Assembly: GCF_013487865.1 (NCBI RefSeq)
Contig: NZ_CP047409.1
Coordinates: 1,736,001-1,800,000, forward strand
DNA length: 64,000 nucleotides
Direction of reading: 5' to 3'
DNA from: Lactobacillus johnsonii
GTDB taxonomy: Bacteria > Bacillota > Bacilli > Lactobacillales > Lactobacillaceae
Every line of letters starts with the position of its first letter. Position 1 is the first letter of the stretch. The notes under the pieces are model-generated. The model ran no database searches. It worked only from the letters and a program-made list of their open reading frames with translations, and was not told the origin of the DNA. Of this stretch, positions 24,965-33,330 are shown one piece after another. The translations under genes were made by a program, and so were the position numbers.

Positions 24965-26491
24965 ATGAAAAAACGGCTTCAAACATTCTTATTTTGGTTT
25001 ATTTTAGTTCAGCCATTTTTAGATATTTATTGGTTATCTAGGCCACCACTTCTAAAATTTTCAATACCTACTATTTTGAGAGTCTTAGGAGTTTTTATTG
25101 CTATTATTTTATTCTTTAGTATCAAAAATAATTGGCAAAGATTCAGAAAACAATGGTGGATTATAGCTTATATTGGAGTTTTAATCTTATACTCAATCTG
25201 TCACCTAATTTCGGTAAAAAATTTTACTGGTGTGGACGCAACAGGTTTCCATTACTCAGCTAAAGTTGAAATTTTTTATCTAGTGAGAGCTTGTCTCCCA
25301 CTGATTGTTATCTATATCACTTCATATAGCGAATTTCAGGCTAAATACTTCTTCCGAGTAATCCAGGATATTTCAGGCATATATTCATTAACAATTGTTA
25401 TCTCGAATCTATTTCTTTTCTCATTAACTTCATACCATACTACTGAGGCTAAAAGAATTAGCGCTAATATTTTTTCTTGGTTTACTCAAACAAATTATCC
25501 TTTCAATGCCTTAGCTTCTAAAGGAATTTTCTTTCAAGCTAATACTTTATCGGCTATTTTGTTTATGATTATGCCTATCATGCTCTATGTTCTTTATAAA
25601 GAGTTCAATCTTTTGAATATAGTTTTAGTGAGTACTCAAGCATTAGCAATGCTAATGCTTGGAACAAAAGTTGGGAATTTTGGCCTAATTATTAGCTTAG
25701 TAGTATTTTTATTAGTCTTCTTAACTCATAGTTTAATTTTAAAGAATACTAGATTTTCAGCCAAATTCTTAATTACATTAATTTGTATACTCACTGCTTC
25801 GGCTGCTATTTTTCCTTATAGTCCAACTCTCAGAAGATCTTCACTTGAAAGTAGTGTAGCTCAAAAGAGAAGTAATCTTGGCGACAAAAAGAGGCTTGAT
25901 CAAGAACTTAATGCTGGATTGGAAAGATATAAGGGCAAGAAACAAGAAGAATATCTAAAAGACTTTATCAAGAAAAATTACTGGGTATATTCTTTAAAAC
26001 ATGATCTAGTATTGGAGCATTACACTTATCAAAATGATCCTTACTACTGGCTTGAAGTGATGAAGAGACCAGCAAATGAACGCCTAAATTATCGACATCT
26101 AGAAAAAGATATCTTAAGTCGAGTTATGAGAAATGATAAAAATAAATCAAATAAATTGTTTGGCATTTCCTTTAGCCGTGAAAATAATATTGCCCCACTA
26201 GAACGAGACTTTTTAGCACAATATTATTCAATGGGAATATTAGGAGTCATCCTCTTAGAGGTTATTTACTTATTTATTCTAGGCTATGGCATTTTTTATT
26301 GGTTGTTCAATAAAAAAATAAGATCCTTTTTAAACTCTTCACTATTACTATCAGGTGGATTTATCTTGTTTGCTGCTTTTTATGCAGGTAATGTACTTGA
26401 ATACTTATCAGCAACTTTAGTAATGACATTTATATTAGGATTTTTATTACAAAATATTCGCTATAGTCGTTATCCGGAAAATATCTTCTAA
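24965..26491 (+). CDS. O-antigen ligase-like polytopic membrane protein
   Basis: The 508-residue protein has about ten or more hydrophobic segments and one long extracellular section (about 290-410). The motif region FFQANTLSAILFMIMPIMLY and the late LAQYYSMGILGVILLEVIYLF pattern resemble the O-antigen ligase / Wzy_C family of enzymes that join polysaccharide or glycan chains at the outer membrane leaflet. No polysaccharide gene cluster surrounds it, so it may decorate a cell-wall glycopolymer made elsewhere. Family assignment is moderate, role unknown. Confidence 0.6.
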   Translation: MKKRLQTFLFWFILVQPFLDIYWLSRPPLLKFSIPTILRVLGVFIAIILFFSIKNNWQRFRKQWWIIAYIGVLILYSICHLISVKNFTGVDATGFHYSAKVEIFYLVRACLPLIVIYITSYSEFQAKYFFRVIQDISGIYSLTIVISNLFLFSLTSYHTTEAKRISANIFSWFTQTNYPFNALASKGIFFQANTLSAILFMIMPIMLYVLYKEFNLLNIVLVSTQALAMLMLGTKVGNFGLIISLVVFLLVFLTHSLILKNTRFSAKFLITLICILTASAAIFPYSPTLRRSSLESSVAQKRSNLGDKKRLDQELNAGLERYKGKKQEEYLKDFIKKNYWVYSLKHDLVLEHYTYQNDPYYWLEVMKRPANERLNYRHLEKDILSRVMRNDKNKSNKLFGISFSRENNIAPLERDFLAQYYSMGILGVILLEVIYLFILGYGIFYWLFNKKIRSFLNSSLLLSGGFILFAAFYAGNVLEYLSATLVMTFILGFLLQNIRYSRYPENIF

Positions 26492-26497
26492 ATAATT

Positions 26498-26543
26498 AAA
26501 AAGACCTTATTTCGAATTTTATTTATCGAAATAAGGTCTTTTT
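26498..26543. terminator. Terminator between convergent genes
   Basis: AAAAAGACCTTATTTCGA and TCGAAATAAGGTCTTTTT form a perfect 18-bp stem with a 10-base loop. T-runs exist on both strands, so it serves both flanking genes. Confidence 0.92.
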
Positions 26544-26561
26544 ATTACCAAATTATCTTTA

Positions 26562-27188
26562 TTATTTTAATTCTCTTACAAAAGTACGGTCAGGTACTCT
26601 AATTAAATAGTATTTAGCTGCTGTCTTACCAGCATGCATTCTTAATCCATTCTGCCAGTTTTTCTTATATATAGCCGTATAAGTGGCCACATATGCATTT
26701 TGATAGCGTGCATCTGCTTGAACTAATTGCTTAGATGAATAAGGAATAGCTCCCGCTTGAACAGACATTGGGTTTTTTCCGTCAGAAATTGTAGCATAAT
26801 TACTCGTAACAGTTACTCTGTTTCCGTTACTATAAAAAGTATATGTCTGAATTGGAGTCTTTTTATTGTCAGATTTAGCGGTGACATAGTATGAGCGTTT
26901 ATTGCCTGCTGTTAAAATTAATGGCTGATATTCAATTTTACTAGATAAAACCTGTTTATTTTCTAAATTAGGATTGTAAAATAAAGTAATGCTAAACATA
27001 TAGATCGCACCGCATAACAGAAGTAAAACTTCTAAAATATCTAATAAGGTAGTTTTCCATTCAAATCGTTTGCGATCTTTAACAATCATTATTAAGTGAC
27101 GTTTTCGAATATTTTGTACAATAAAAATTAAATATAAAACCAGGATTAACCAGGCCAAAATACCTAAAATATTCCATCCAAGTGTCAT
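26562..27188 (-). CDS. Hypothetical membrane protein with two N-terminal helices
   Basis: The 208-residue protein has helices at about 4-25 and 49-70 and then an extracellular domain of about 135 residues rich in beta-type sequence (SYYVTAKSDNKKTPIQTYTF). It may belong to the lactobacillar LVIS_2131-type family, but I hold that only loosely. No catalytic motif is visible. It is transcribed alone, opposite to nrdI, from which about 140 bp separate it. Function unknown. Confidence 0.6.
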   Translation of the reverse strand: MTLGWNILGILAWLILVLYLIFIVQNIRKRHLIMIVKDRKRFEWKTTLLDILEVLLLLCGAIYMFSITLFYNPNLENKQVLSSKIEYQPLILTAGNKRSYYVTAKSDNKKTPIQTYTFYSNGNRVTVTSNYATISDGKNPMSVQAGAIPYSSKQLVQADARYQNAYVATYTAIYKKNWQNGLRMHAGKTAAKYYLIRVPDRTFVRELK

Positions 27189-27329
27189 AGGGAACCTCCA
27201 TTTTCTTTAAGTTAAGTATACGGTACTTAGTGGCGTTTTTAAAACTTTTTTTGATTTGACTTTAACTTTAAAAATCGCGACAATTGAATATGTAGAAGGT
27301 AGTTTTAGTATATAACGATAGGCAAAACT

Positions 27330-27791
27330 ATGGTAAAAATAGCTTTTTATACAATTACAGGACAAACGCAACGGTTCATAGATAAAACAGGGCTTGATGC
27401 ACATCGGATTGAGGATGCCCATCCTCAATATCAAATGAATGATAAATATATTTTGATTTTACCTTCATATCAAGACTTTATGATGGATTCTGTTGTTGAT
27501 TTTTTAACATATAAAGATAATAAAAAAAATCTTTTAGGATTAATTGGATGTGGTAATCGTAACTTTAACGATCTTTTTGCTCAAACGGCCAAAAAAATCT
27601 CCGTTACATTGCATGTTCCTATTCTTTACTTATTAGAACTTAGTGGCAATTCGACCGATGTCAAAAATGTACGTCAAATTGTTATGGAAGCTCGAAAAAA
27701 AGAAAAAGGTACACAGAAAGATTTACCAATTCAAAATCCATCTCTTATCAATATTAGTTTCTTAAGTGACTTCAGGCAGAAAAATGAATAA
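27330..27791 (+). CDS. nrdI: NrdI-like flavodoxin
   Basis: NrdI is an FMN protein that supplies oxidant to activate class Ib ribonucleotide reductase R2. The 153-residue protein shows FYTITGQTQRF (the FMN phosphate loop region), YILILPSY and GLIGCGNRNFNDLF, which correspond to the SSTSENTHRF, LILPTY and GSGNTNFG segments of classical NrdI. Residues differ at several places, so it is a divergent member. It overlaps the start of the R2-like gene by 8 bp, implying translational coupling. No nrdE or nrdH is in the window, which is unusual for this gene. Confidence 0.78.
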   Translation: MVKIAFYTITGQTQRFIDKTGLDAHRIEDAHPQYQMNDKYILILPSYQDFMMDSVVDFLTYKDNKKNLLGLIGCGNRNFNDLFAQTAKKISVTLHVPILYLLELSGNSTDVKNVRQIVMEARKKEKGTQKDLPIQNPSLINISFLSDFRQKNE

Positions 27792-28725
27792 AAAACCTTA
27801 TTATAAAGCAAACAACTGGAACACTGTAGAAGAGCAAGTAGATCGTTCTGCTTGGGCGAGATTAAATGATATTGTTTACGAACCTCGTCGTGTTTCAATT
27901 GACAAAGACAAAAATGAATTTTTACAGCTTCCTAAAGAGGAACAAACTATGCTTTTACATAGTTTTGGAGCTTTAACTCTTTCCTCTACTCTTCAAATGA
28001 ACGTAGCTCTATCTGAAATTAAACAGGATGCTGAGAATTCTGAGGAAAGTGCTGTATACAACGGTCTACAATACTTAGAATCAATTAACAATAAGGCTTA
28101 CAGTTATGTATTAGCTGAACTTTCCGATTCTGAAAAGCAGGAAGAAGCATATGAATGGGCAAATCAAAATCCCTACTTACAAAAAAAGATGAAACTTTTA
28201 AATACAGTTTATCAATCAGGAACTGCTATTCAGAAAAAAGCTGCTCATGTTTTTCTATCAACTGGGCTTTATCATTCTTCATTTTTCGGTCCCTTATATT
28301 TATTTGGACAACATAAGTTACCAAGAACAGCGGAATTAATTAAGTATGCTCTTAGAATCACAACTTTAAATGGTATTTATACAGGTATTAAGTTTCGGCG
28401 AGATTTTTTCAAACTTTCTAAGAAAGAGCAGAAAAAAGTTCATGATTGGGTATATTACTTATGTGATAAATTATATGACAATGAGCTTAGCCATATTAAA
28501 TTATTGTATAATCATACTGATCTAGAAAATAAGGTTGAGCATTATATTCATTACACCTTAAATAAAGCTCTTATGAATTTAGGTCAAGAGCCAAAATATC
28601 CGGAAAATGTCGAAACTTTAGATCCAATTTTGACAACTGGTTTGATGGAAAGTGCAATGATTGAAGATTTCTTCTTTTACACTAATGCCCATCCGATCTT
28701 GAAAATGCGTGAAATAATAAAATAA
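27784..28725 (+). CDS. NrdF-like protein with a disabled metal site
   Basis: The 313-residue protein aligns end to end with class Ib R2 (NrdF), with near-constant offset of one from E. coli numbering and shared blocks such as LYDNELSHI and NKALMNLGQEP. The six metal ligands of NrdF (D67, E98, H101, E158, E192, H195) correspond here to Ser68, Glu99, Asn102, Ser159, Thr193 and Asn196, so five are lost. The radical Tyr position is kept (Tyr106). The C-terminal acidic tail that docks on NrdE is absent; the protein ends at LKMREIIK. The start ATG 27784 lies inside nrdI; a GTG at 27766 is less likely. It cannot be a normal R2; function unknown. Confidence 0.8.
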   Translation: MNKKPYYKANNWNTVEEQVDRSAWARLNDIVYEPRRVSIDKDKNEFLQLPKEEQTMLLHSFGALTLSSTLQMNVALSEIKQDAENSEESAVYNGLQYLESINNKAYSYVLAELSDSEKQEEAYEWANQNPYLQKKMKLLNTVYQSGTAIQKKAAHVFLSTGLYHSSFFGPLYLFGQHKLPRTAELIKYALRITTLNGIYTGIKFRRDFFKLSKKEQKKVHDWVYYLCDKLYDNELSHIKLLYNHTDLENKVEHYIHYTLNKALMNLGQEPKYPENVETLDPILTTGLMESAMIEDFFFYTNAHPILKMREIIK

Positions 28726-28756
28726 GGAGTTAGCCTTTATGCTAACTCCTTATTTT
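28719..28756. terminator. Terminator shared by the nrdI/NrdF-like pair and the facing gene
   Basis: AATAAGGAGTTAGC (28721-28734) pairs perfectly with GCTAACTCCTTATT (28741-28754), loop CTTTAT. It overlaps the end of both convergent genes. Confidence 0.9.
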
Positions 28757-29235
28757 GTCTTCTTAGTTTTTTCTTCTGGCTTTTGATAATTACGAATTAC
28801 TTCAATCTTTTCTTCAATTGCTTTAACTAATAATGCACTATATTTTTCTGGATCAGCTACGATCTCATTACTTGAACCCAAGATATCAATTCGGAAGTGA
28901 GAAACATTTACATATTCTGAAATAGTTTCAAAATAAATATTTACTTCATATTCATCCTCATTGTTACAAAAGTTGCTAATTTTTTTATAGTTAGCAAATG
29001 GAAGATTAATGATATTACTTTCAAGGGCAAAAGTCATTGGTCTTCTTCCACTAATGGCCAACTGCGTTTGAATGAGAGAATCATGTTTAAAAGCTTGCAC
29101 AGTTTCACTAATCATTTTAGTTGCAATATTTTTTAATTTTGTCTTGGTTATTTCGCTATATTTAATTGTCTCAAGATCTTGAAGATAATCTTGTTCTTCA
29201 ATTTTTTTAGTTATTTCTTCTTGTTTAATTTTCAC
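28750..29235 (-). CDS. Hypothetical cytoplasmic protein, 161 residues
   Basis: The protein has a charged helical N-terminus (about 1-60, repeated Lys/Glu with coiled-coil tendency), a mixed central part with aromatic beta-type segments (DEYEVNIYFETISEYVNVSHF) and a Lys-rich end. There is no signal peptide or membrane helix. I do not recognise a family. It lies between the R2-like gene and mazEF but on the strand of mazEF, and is separated from mazF by about 85 bp, so a shared transcript with mazEF is possible. Function unknown. Confidence 0.6.
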   Translation of the reverse strand: MKIKQEEITKKIEEQDYLQDLETIKYSEITKTKLKNIATKMISETVQAFKHDSLIQTQLAISGRRPMTFALESNIINLPFANYKKISNFCNNEDEYEVNIYFETISEYVNVSHFRIDILGSSNEIVADPEKYSALLVKAIEEKIEVIRNYQKPEEKTKKTK

Positions 29236-29320
29236 GATAAAAATTCCTTTGTGTATCCTTTTTCATTACTAAGATACTCAATAAATCTTTTTCATGCAAC
29301 TACAAAAATTAACTACTCGT

Positions 29321-29662
29321 TTAATCAAGTTGCAAAGCAAAACTAAGTAATTCCATTACTTTAAGCATATCTTCTGGTCTAAGATGATCTGCTGGTTTTT
29401 CATCTAGCAATCTCATTCTAGAAAAAGTTTGAATTTGAGCTGCATTTACACGACCATGAATATGATATCCGAACAAGTCTAAGTAGGTAGGGAAATGATT
29501 ACCGTGGGATGTAATTGGACAAACCATTAGATAATTAGTCTTTTCATTATATGAATTAGACGACACTACTACAGCAGGATGTTTTCCCTTCATTTCTTGT
29601 CCAACTGACGGTGAAAAATCCGCCCACACAATATCTCCCTGTTTAAATTTATTCTTCGGCAT
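29321..29662 (-). CDS. mazF: MazF-family endoribonuclease toxin
   Basis: The 113-residue toxin begins MPKNKFKQGDIVWADFSPSV, followed by GQEMKGKHPAVVVSSNSYN, which is the MazF/PemK beta-barrel core with the conserved Arg/Lys region and Ser; ICPITS-like VCPITSHGN follows. MazF cuts mRNA at short sequences. The frame is open further upstream to 29734, but ATG 29662 has GGAGG ten bases ahead and a family-like start. It overlaps mazE by 14 bp, giving translational coupling as usual for toxin-antitoxin pairs. Confidence 0.88.
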   Translation of the reverse strand: MPKNKFKQGDIVWADFSPSVGQEMKGKHPAVVVSSNSYNEKTNYLMVCPITSHGNHFPTYLDLFGYHIHGRVNAAQIQTFSRMRLLDEKPADHLRPEDMLKVMELLSFALQLD

Positions 29663-29900
29663 GACGTAATTCCTCCATAGCCATATTTTCCCAAGCTTCC
29701 CTTTCTGGTCCTGGTACATCTTCAAATTTAGCATCGGAGGTATAAGGATTAGAAATTTTCGGTATTAAGATCAAACTTCCATCAGACTTCTGATGAATTG
29801 CATACTCAGTTCCTACCTCTACTTTAAAAGAAGCAGGTAGTGAAAAGCCAACTGAATTACCGACCTTTTGAGTTACAATATGATGAATAGATATTTTCAT
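29649..29900 (-). CDS. mazE: MazE-family antitoxin
   Basis: The 83-residue protein has an N-terminal AbrB/SpoVT swapped-hairpin DNA-binding domain (about 1-48; QKVGNSVGFSLPASF is the typical core, and SDGSLILIPK closes it) and an acidic C-terminal tail (about 50-83; DAKFEDVPGPEREAWENM) that in the family wraps around the toxin. It binds its own promoter and neutralises MazF. It sits directly upstream of mazF, as expected. Confidence 0.88.
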   Translation of the reverse strand: MKISIHHIVTQKVGNSVGFSLPASFKVEVGTEYAIHQKSDGSLILIPKISNPYTSDAKFEDVPGPEREAWENMAMEELRHAEE

Positions 29901-29944
29901 AAGTTTTTACCTCATTAAGTTACTTTCAAAGATATTGTAGTACT

Positions 29945-30123
29945 AAAAAAGACTAACTTTCAAAAGAAAGCTAGTCTTTTTTGCGAGAAACATACAAAAG
30001 TATGTCAGGGTCTTTGTTTCACAGCCAAAGTAGCCCATCATCAGCACTTCCCGTGCTTTGACTTCTAAAGTCTAGATGATCTCCGTCAAAGAACGCATCT
30101 CGCGTTTTCCTCGACTCGTCGCA
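29945..30123 (-). ncRNA. Structured non-coding RNA candidate, about 180 nt
   Basis: On the minus strand an extended -10 (TGGTATAAT, 30138-30130) overlaps the stop codon of the upstream ThrE-type gene, and a strong terminator (AAAAGACTAGCTTTC...GAAAGTTAGTCTTTT) ends at 29945. In between, no ORF of note exists, but there are many helices: closing GCGAGA/TCTCGC, ACATAC-TTTT-GTATGT, GCAC-GGGAA-GTGC, a GGG/CCC plus CTTTG/CAAAG arm, and CTTTGAC/GTCAAAG competing with ATCATC/GATGAT as a possible pseudoknot. I cannot match it to SRP RNA, RNase P, tmRNA or a riboswitch class. 6S RNA has similar size but I cannot confirm it. Confidence 0.55.
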
Positions 30124-30130
30124 ATTACTA

Positions 30131-30601
30131 TTATACCAAATTTTTCTTATTTTTTCTATTTTGACGCTTCTTGAAAAAGATTTCTCCAATTAACTGTGCA
30201 AGCATAAAACCCATCGCTATTGCTATCGTGACAATTGCTACGCGCAGGATCAGATCTTCTGCATCAGATAATTGACCTTCTACCATCGCACGTACCGCCT
30301 GGTAGGCCGGTACACCTGGAACTAAAGGAACTACACCTGGAATATTAAAAACAGTTACTGGACACTTTTTAATACGAGCAAATACCAGCCCTAAAAATCC
30401 AACACACAGGGCTCCTAAAAGATTAGACCCCAATCGGCCAACACCGATTCGATTTGCCAGCCAGTATAGAATCCAACCTGCACTTCCGCTAATGCCACAT
30501 AAAACTAAGGCACGGTGCGGGACGTTAATAATTAATCCAAATCCAACAGCTGCAAGCCATGCAAATACTAAATTAATAATTATTTCTAACCAAAAAGGCA
30601 T
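30131..30601 (-). CDS. Threonine/serine exporter family protein, small subunit (ThrE_2/DUF3815)
   Basis: The 156-residue protein has about five hydrophobic helices (LEIIINLVFAWLAAVGFGLI at the start) and the conserved VPLVPGVPAYQAVRAM segment of the C-terminal half of ThrE exporters. Its ATG overlaps the stop of the larger partner (TAATG), so the two are translationally coupled. Together they rebuild one complete ThrE-like exporter of amino acids such as threonine or serine. An upstream ATG at 30616 is possible but the coupled start fits better. Its stop codon overlaps a promoter for the ncRNA candidate. Confidence 0.85.
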   Translation of the reverse strand: MPFWLEIIINLVFAWLAAVGFGLIINVPHRALVLCGISGSAGWILYWLANRIGVGRLGSNLLGALCVGFLGLVFARIKKCPVTVFNIPGVVPLVPGVPAYQAVRAMVEGQLSDAEDLILRVAIVTIAIAMGFMLAQLIGEIFFKKRQNRKNKKNLV

Positions 30602-31383
30602 TACATTACACCCCACAACAACTTAATTGCAATACCAATTCCGCCACCTAAAGCAATTGCTGTTAGAACAGCCTCGGTGGTCCGAGCCATTCCTGATAAT
30701 AAGTCGCCACCAAACAGATCACGTAATGCATTAGTGATTGCTACACCGGGCACTAAAGTCATCAAGGAACCAATCAAAATATTATCAACTACAAGCTTAG
30801 GGAAGATTTTACACGTCAAAATAGTAATAACTCCCATAAATATTGCAGTTACCATCTCAGCTAGGAAGCGAATACTAGTATAGCGCTTAATAGCTAAATA
30901 AAGAGCATAAGATACTCCGCCGATTACAGCAGCGGCCGGAAAATCAATCCAGTCATAATCATCCATAAACAAGACCATTAAAGTAGGGCTTAAAATAGCC
31001 GCTCCAATAATTTGAAGCCATATAGGAAAATCTGGAATCGAAATGGAAACTTGCTTTAAACGCTCTTGTAATTCTTTTAATGTTATTTCTTTAGCCGCAA
31101 ATTCGCGTGACAATTCATTAACTCGATCTACTAATTCTAAGTTAATATTTCTTTTTTTAACTTGTGTAACCTGAGTATAAGAGTGTTCACCCAAACTCAT
31201 AAAAATTCCAGTTGGAGTCGTAAAACATCTTGCACCAGTAATTCCGGCATTACGTGCTATTCTCATCATCGTATCTTCAACTCGATAAGTTTCACTACCG
31301 CCTTCAATCATTAATCTCCCTGCTTTTAAGCAAGTATCTAAAACCTCAGCAGCATAATCTTGGCTTACCCGCTCTTTATCCAT
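30601..31383 (-). CDS. Threonine/serine exporter family protein, large subunit (ThrE_1/DUF1212)
   Basis: The 260-residue protein has an N-terminal cytoplasmic region (about 1-110; DTCLKAGRLMIEGGSETYRVEDTM is the family signature) and five helices afterwards with TLVPGVAITNALRDLFGGDLLSG matching the ThrE N-terminal half. It exports small amino acids together with the small subunit, by analogy with split ThrE systems. It lies 16 bp downstream of the ABC-F gene, on the same strand, so it is probably in one operon with it. Confidence 0.85.
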   Translation of the reverse strand: MDKERVSQDYAAEVLDTCLKAGRLMIEGGSETYRVEDTMMRIARNAGITGARCFTTPTGIFMSLGEHSYTQVTQVKKRNINLELVDRVNELSREFAAKEITLKELQERLKQVSISIPDFPIWLQIIGAAILSPTLMVLFMDDYDWIDFPAAAVIGGVSYALYLAIKRYTSIRFLAEMVTAIFMGVITILTCKIFPKLVVDNILIGSLMTLVPGVAITNALRDLFGGDLLSGMARTTEAVLTAIALGGGIGIAIKLLWGVM

Positions 31384-31399
31384 TTCAATCCTCTAACTG

Positions 31400-32947
31400 T
31401 TATTCATTATTCATTTTTTCAATGTCAATCGTCTTATCCACCCAATTTCCTCTAAAGAAATCTCTTTCGTGGCTAACAATAATTACTCCACCATTAAATT
31501 CAACAATTGCCTTTCTTAAAGAATCTTTTGTAGCAATATCTAAGTGATTTGTTGGTTCATCTAAGAATAGTAAATTAGATGGTTCAAACTGCATCTTAGC
31601 TAGCTTAACTTTCTCTTGTTCTCCACCAGAAAGTTCTTTTAACGGACTCATGGCTTGCTGTGCTGTTAATCCCATTCTCGCTAAAGCTTGCCGTAATTCT
31701 CTAGGACGCAAACGTGGAAATTCTTCTTGTAAATATTGCAAAGGCGTCATATTTTTATTAGGCCAAGCCAGATCTTGTTGAAAATAAGCAAGTTTTGCTG
31801 TTGAAGATAATTCAAAACTACCATAAATTGGTTTTAACTTTCCTAGTACAGTCTTTAGTAGTGTCGTTTTCCCAATTCCATTAAAACCTGTTACAGCTAC
31901 TTTTTCTCCATTTCCGACAGAAAAATTAAATGCTGATTTTACTAAAGCTTGTTCATATCCAATTATTAAATCTTGAGTTTGCAAAAGTAAGTTTGATGCG
32001 GTATCAACATAAGGAAAAATAACATGGGCCTTTCTATTATTTTGTGGTGGTGTTAAAATTTCCATCTTCGCTAGTTGTTTTTCCCGAGATTTCGCACTTT
32101 TAGATCTAGAACCAGCCTTATTTTTTCTAATATATGCTTCAGTCTTTTGAATTTTTCTCTGCTGGTTGGCATAAGCCTTTAAATAACTTTCTCGATCAGC
32201 TTCCTTTTGACGAAGTGCATGCTTTAAATCACCTGTATAGCGCGTAATAGTTCCAAAATCAATGTCAATAATACAGTTGGTGATTCTACCTAAAAAATCA
32301 TAATCGTGTGAAACAACGATAAATGCTCCCTCAAAGTTATTCAAATAGTCAGCAAGCCAGTCAATATGATTAACATCTAAGTAGTTTGTCGGCTCATCTA
32401 AAACCAGTACGTCTGGATTTTGCAAAAGCAGCTTAGCTAAGATTAACTTAGATCTTTGTCCACCAGAAAGTTTTGATACATCCCGGCTATAACCCAAATC
32501 CGCTAATCCTAGTCCTGTCGCTACGCGGTCAATTTTGGTATCAATATCGTAAAATTCTTTTTCCTCAAGTAAAGTCTGAATCTTCCCTGCCTTTTCTAAG
32601 AGAACTTCATCCCCATTTTCACCATATTTCACATAGAGTTCATTTAATTCTTTTTCTTTTTCAAAAAGATCACTAAACGCAGTTTGCAAAAATTGTTTAA
32701 GCTCTATACCTTCTTCAAGTTTGGCATACTGATCTAAATACCCAACATGAATTTTATTTTGCCATTTAACCTCGCCATTATCTTGAGTAATTTCACCGGT
32801 CAAAATCTTAATTAAAGTTGATTTACCAACTCCGTTTTGCCCGGTTACCCCCATATGGTCTTCTTTATTTAAGACAAAATTTGCGTCTTCATATAAAGTT
32901 TTATCAATAAATGTCTGACTTAAATTTTTAACTGTTAGTAAACTCAT
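31400..32947 (-). CDS. ABC-F family ATPase, ribosome-acting
   Basis: The 515-residue protein has two ABC ATPase cassettes and no membrane helix. Walker A motifs are GQNGVGKST (about 37-45) and GFNGIGKTT (about 354-362); signatures are LSGGQRSK and LSGGEQEK; Walker B motifs VLVLDEPTNYLD and LLFLDEPTNHLD. Between them lies a charged linker (about 235-310; KIQKTEAYIRKNKAGSRSKS) that in the family enters the ribosomal E-site. ABC-F proteins act in translation or antibiotic protection. It starts with ATG overlapping the stop of the upstream membrane protein (TAATG). Subfamily cannot be set by eye. Confidence 0.88.
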   Translation of the reverse strand: MSLLTVKNLSQTFIDKTLYEDANFVLNKEDHMGVTGQNGVGKSTLIKILTGEITQDNGEVKWQNKIHVGYLDQYAKLEEGIELKQFLQTAFSDLFEKEKELNELYVKYGENGDEVLLEKAGKIQTLLEEKEFYDIDTKIDRVATGLGLADLGYSRDVSKLSGGQRSKLILAKLLLQNPDVLVLDEPTNYLDVNHIDWLADYLNNFEGAFIVVSHDYDFLGRITNCIIDIDFGTITRYTGDLKHALRQKEADRESYLKAYANQQRKIQKTEAYIRKNKAGSRSKSAKSREKQLAKMEILTPPQNNRKAHVIFPYVDTASNLLLQTQDLIIGYEQALVKSAFNFSVGNGEKVAVTGFNGIGKTTLLKTVLGKLKPIYGSFELSSTAKLAYFQQDLAWPNKNMTPLQYLQEEFPRLRPRELRQALARMGLTAQQAMSPLKELSGGEQEKVKLAKMQFEPSNLLFLDEPTNHLDIATKDSLRKAIVEFNGGVIIVSHERDFFRGNWVDKTIDIEKMNNE

Positions 32948-33330
32948 TATTTTCTCTCTTTTTCGTTTGATATCTGATGCTGCTGATCATATTCTTGAAG
33001 CGCATTTAAGACTTTTGGCCATTGTCTTTTAGGGATAATTAATTGAAGCTTATTGTGATAGATGGGAAAATCACTAGCCTTCATTCCGGTTATTTTTGCA
33101 AGTTGTTCATCTGTTAAATGATATTTGGCTACAATTGCCTTAATTTCATAAGAAGCATGCCCTCTAAAATATGACAGAACATAAAAGAAAGCCGCAAAAA
33201 TTCCAGCACTTAAAATAGCCATCGATACAGAAAAATGGAAGGTTCTCTGTGCAATAAAAAACACTGCAATAAATGCAATAAGGGCTGATATTACTCCATA
33301 AATAACTGGAAAATACTTAGTTTGCTTCAT
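32947..33330 (-). CDS. Hypothetical two-helix membrane protein
   Basis: The 127-residue protein (start ATG 33330, preceded by AAAGGATGATG) has two hydrophobic helices (about 8-28 and 33-52) and then a soluble domain (about 60-120; KAIVAKYHLTDEQLAKITGM looks helical, with NKLQLIIPKRQWPKVLNAL). The frame goes up to 33366 but without a ribosome site. Its stop overlaps the ABC-F start by the TAATG arrangement, implying co-translation. Family not recognised. Confidence 0.6.
   Translation of the reverse strand: MKQTKYFPVIYGVISALIAFIAVFFIAQRTFHFSVSMAILSAGIFAAFFYVLSYFRGHASYEIKAIVAKYHLTDEQLAKITGMKASDFPIYHNKLQLIIPKRQWPKVLNALQEYDQQHQISNEKERK

Noticed and set aside
27784-28725. Calling the R2-like protein class Ie (metal-free DOPA radical) reductase
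   Set aside because: Class Ie keeps the His ligands and has V/Q, P/S and K at three carboxylates; here both His are Asn, the first Asp is Ser and Glu99 is kept, and the NrdE-docking tail is absent.
29990-30080. Hammerhead ribozyme core (CTGATGA followed by GAAAC) in the ncRNA candidate
   Set aside because: Stem II after CTGATGA and stem III around GAAAC/GTC cannot form with correct pairing; the two words seem to be there by chance.
29990-30123. SRP RNA, RNase P RNA or tmRNA
   Set aside because: The diagnostic GTCAGG/AGCAGC loop, the RNase P GAGGAAAGTCC core, and a tmRNA tRNA-like end are not present, and the length does not fit RNase P or tmRNA.
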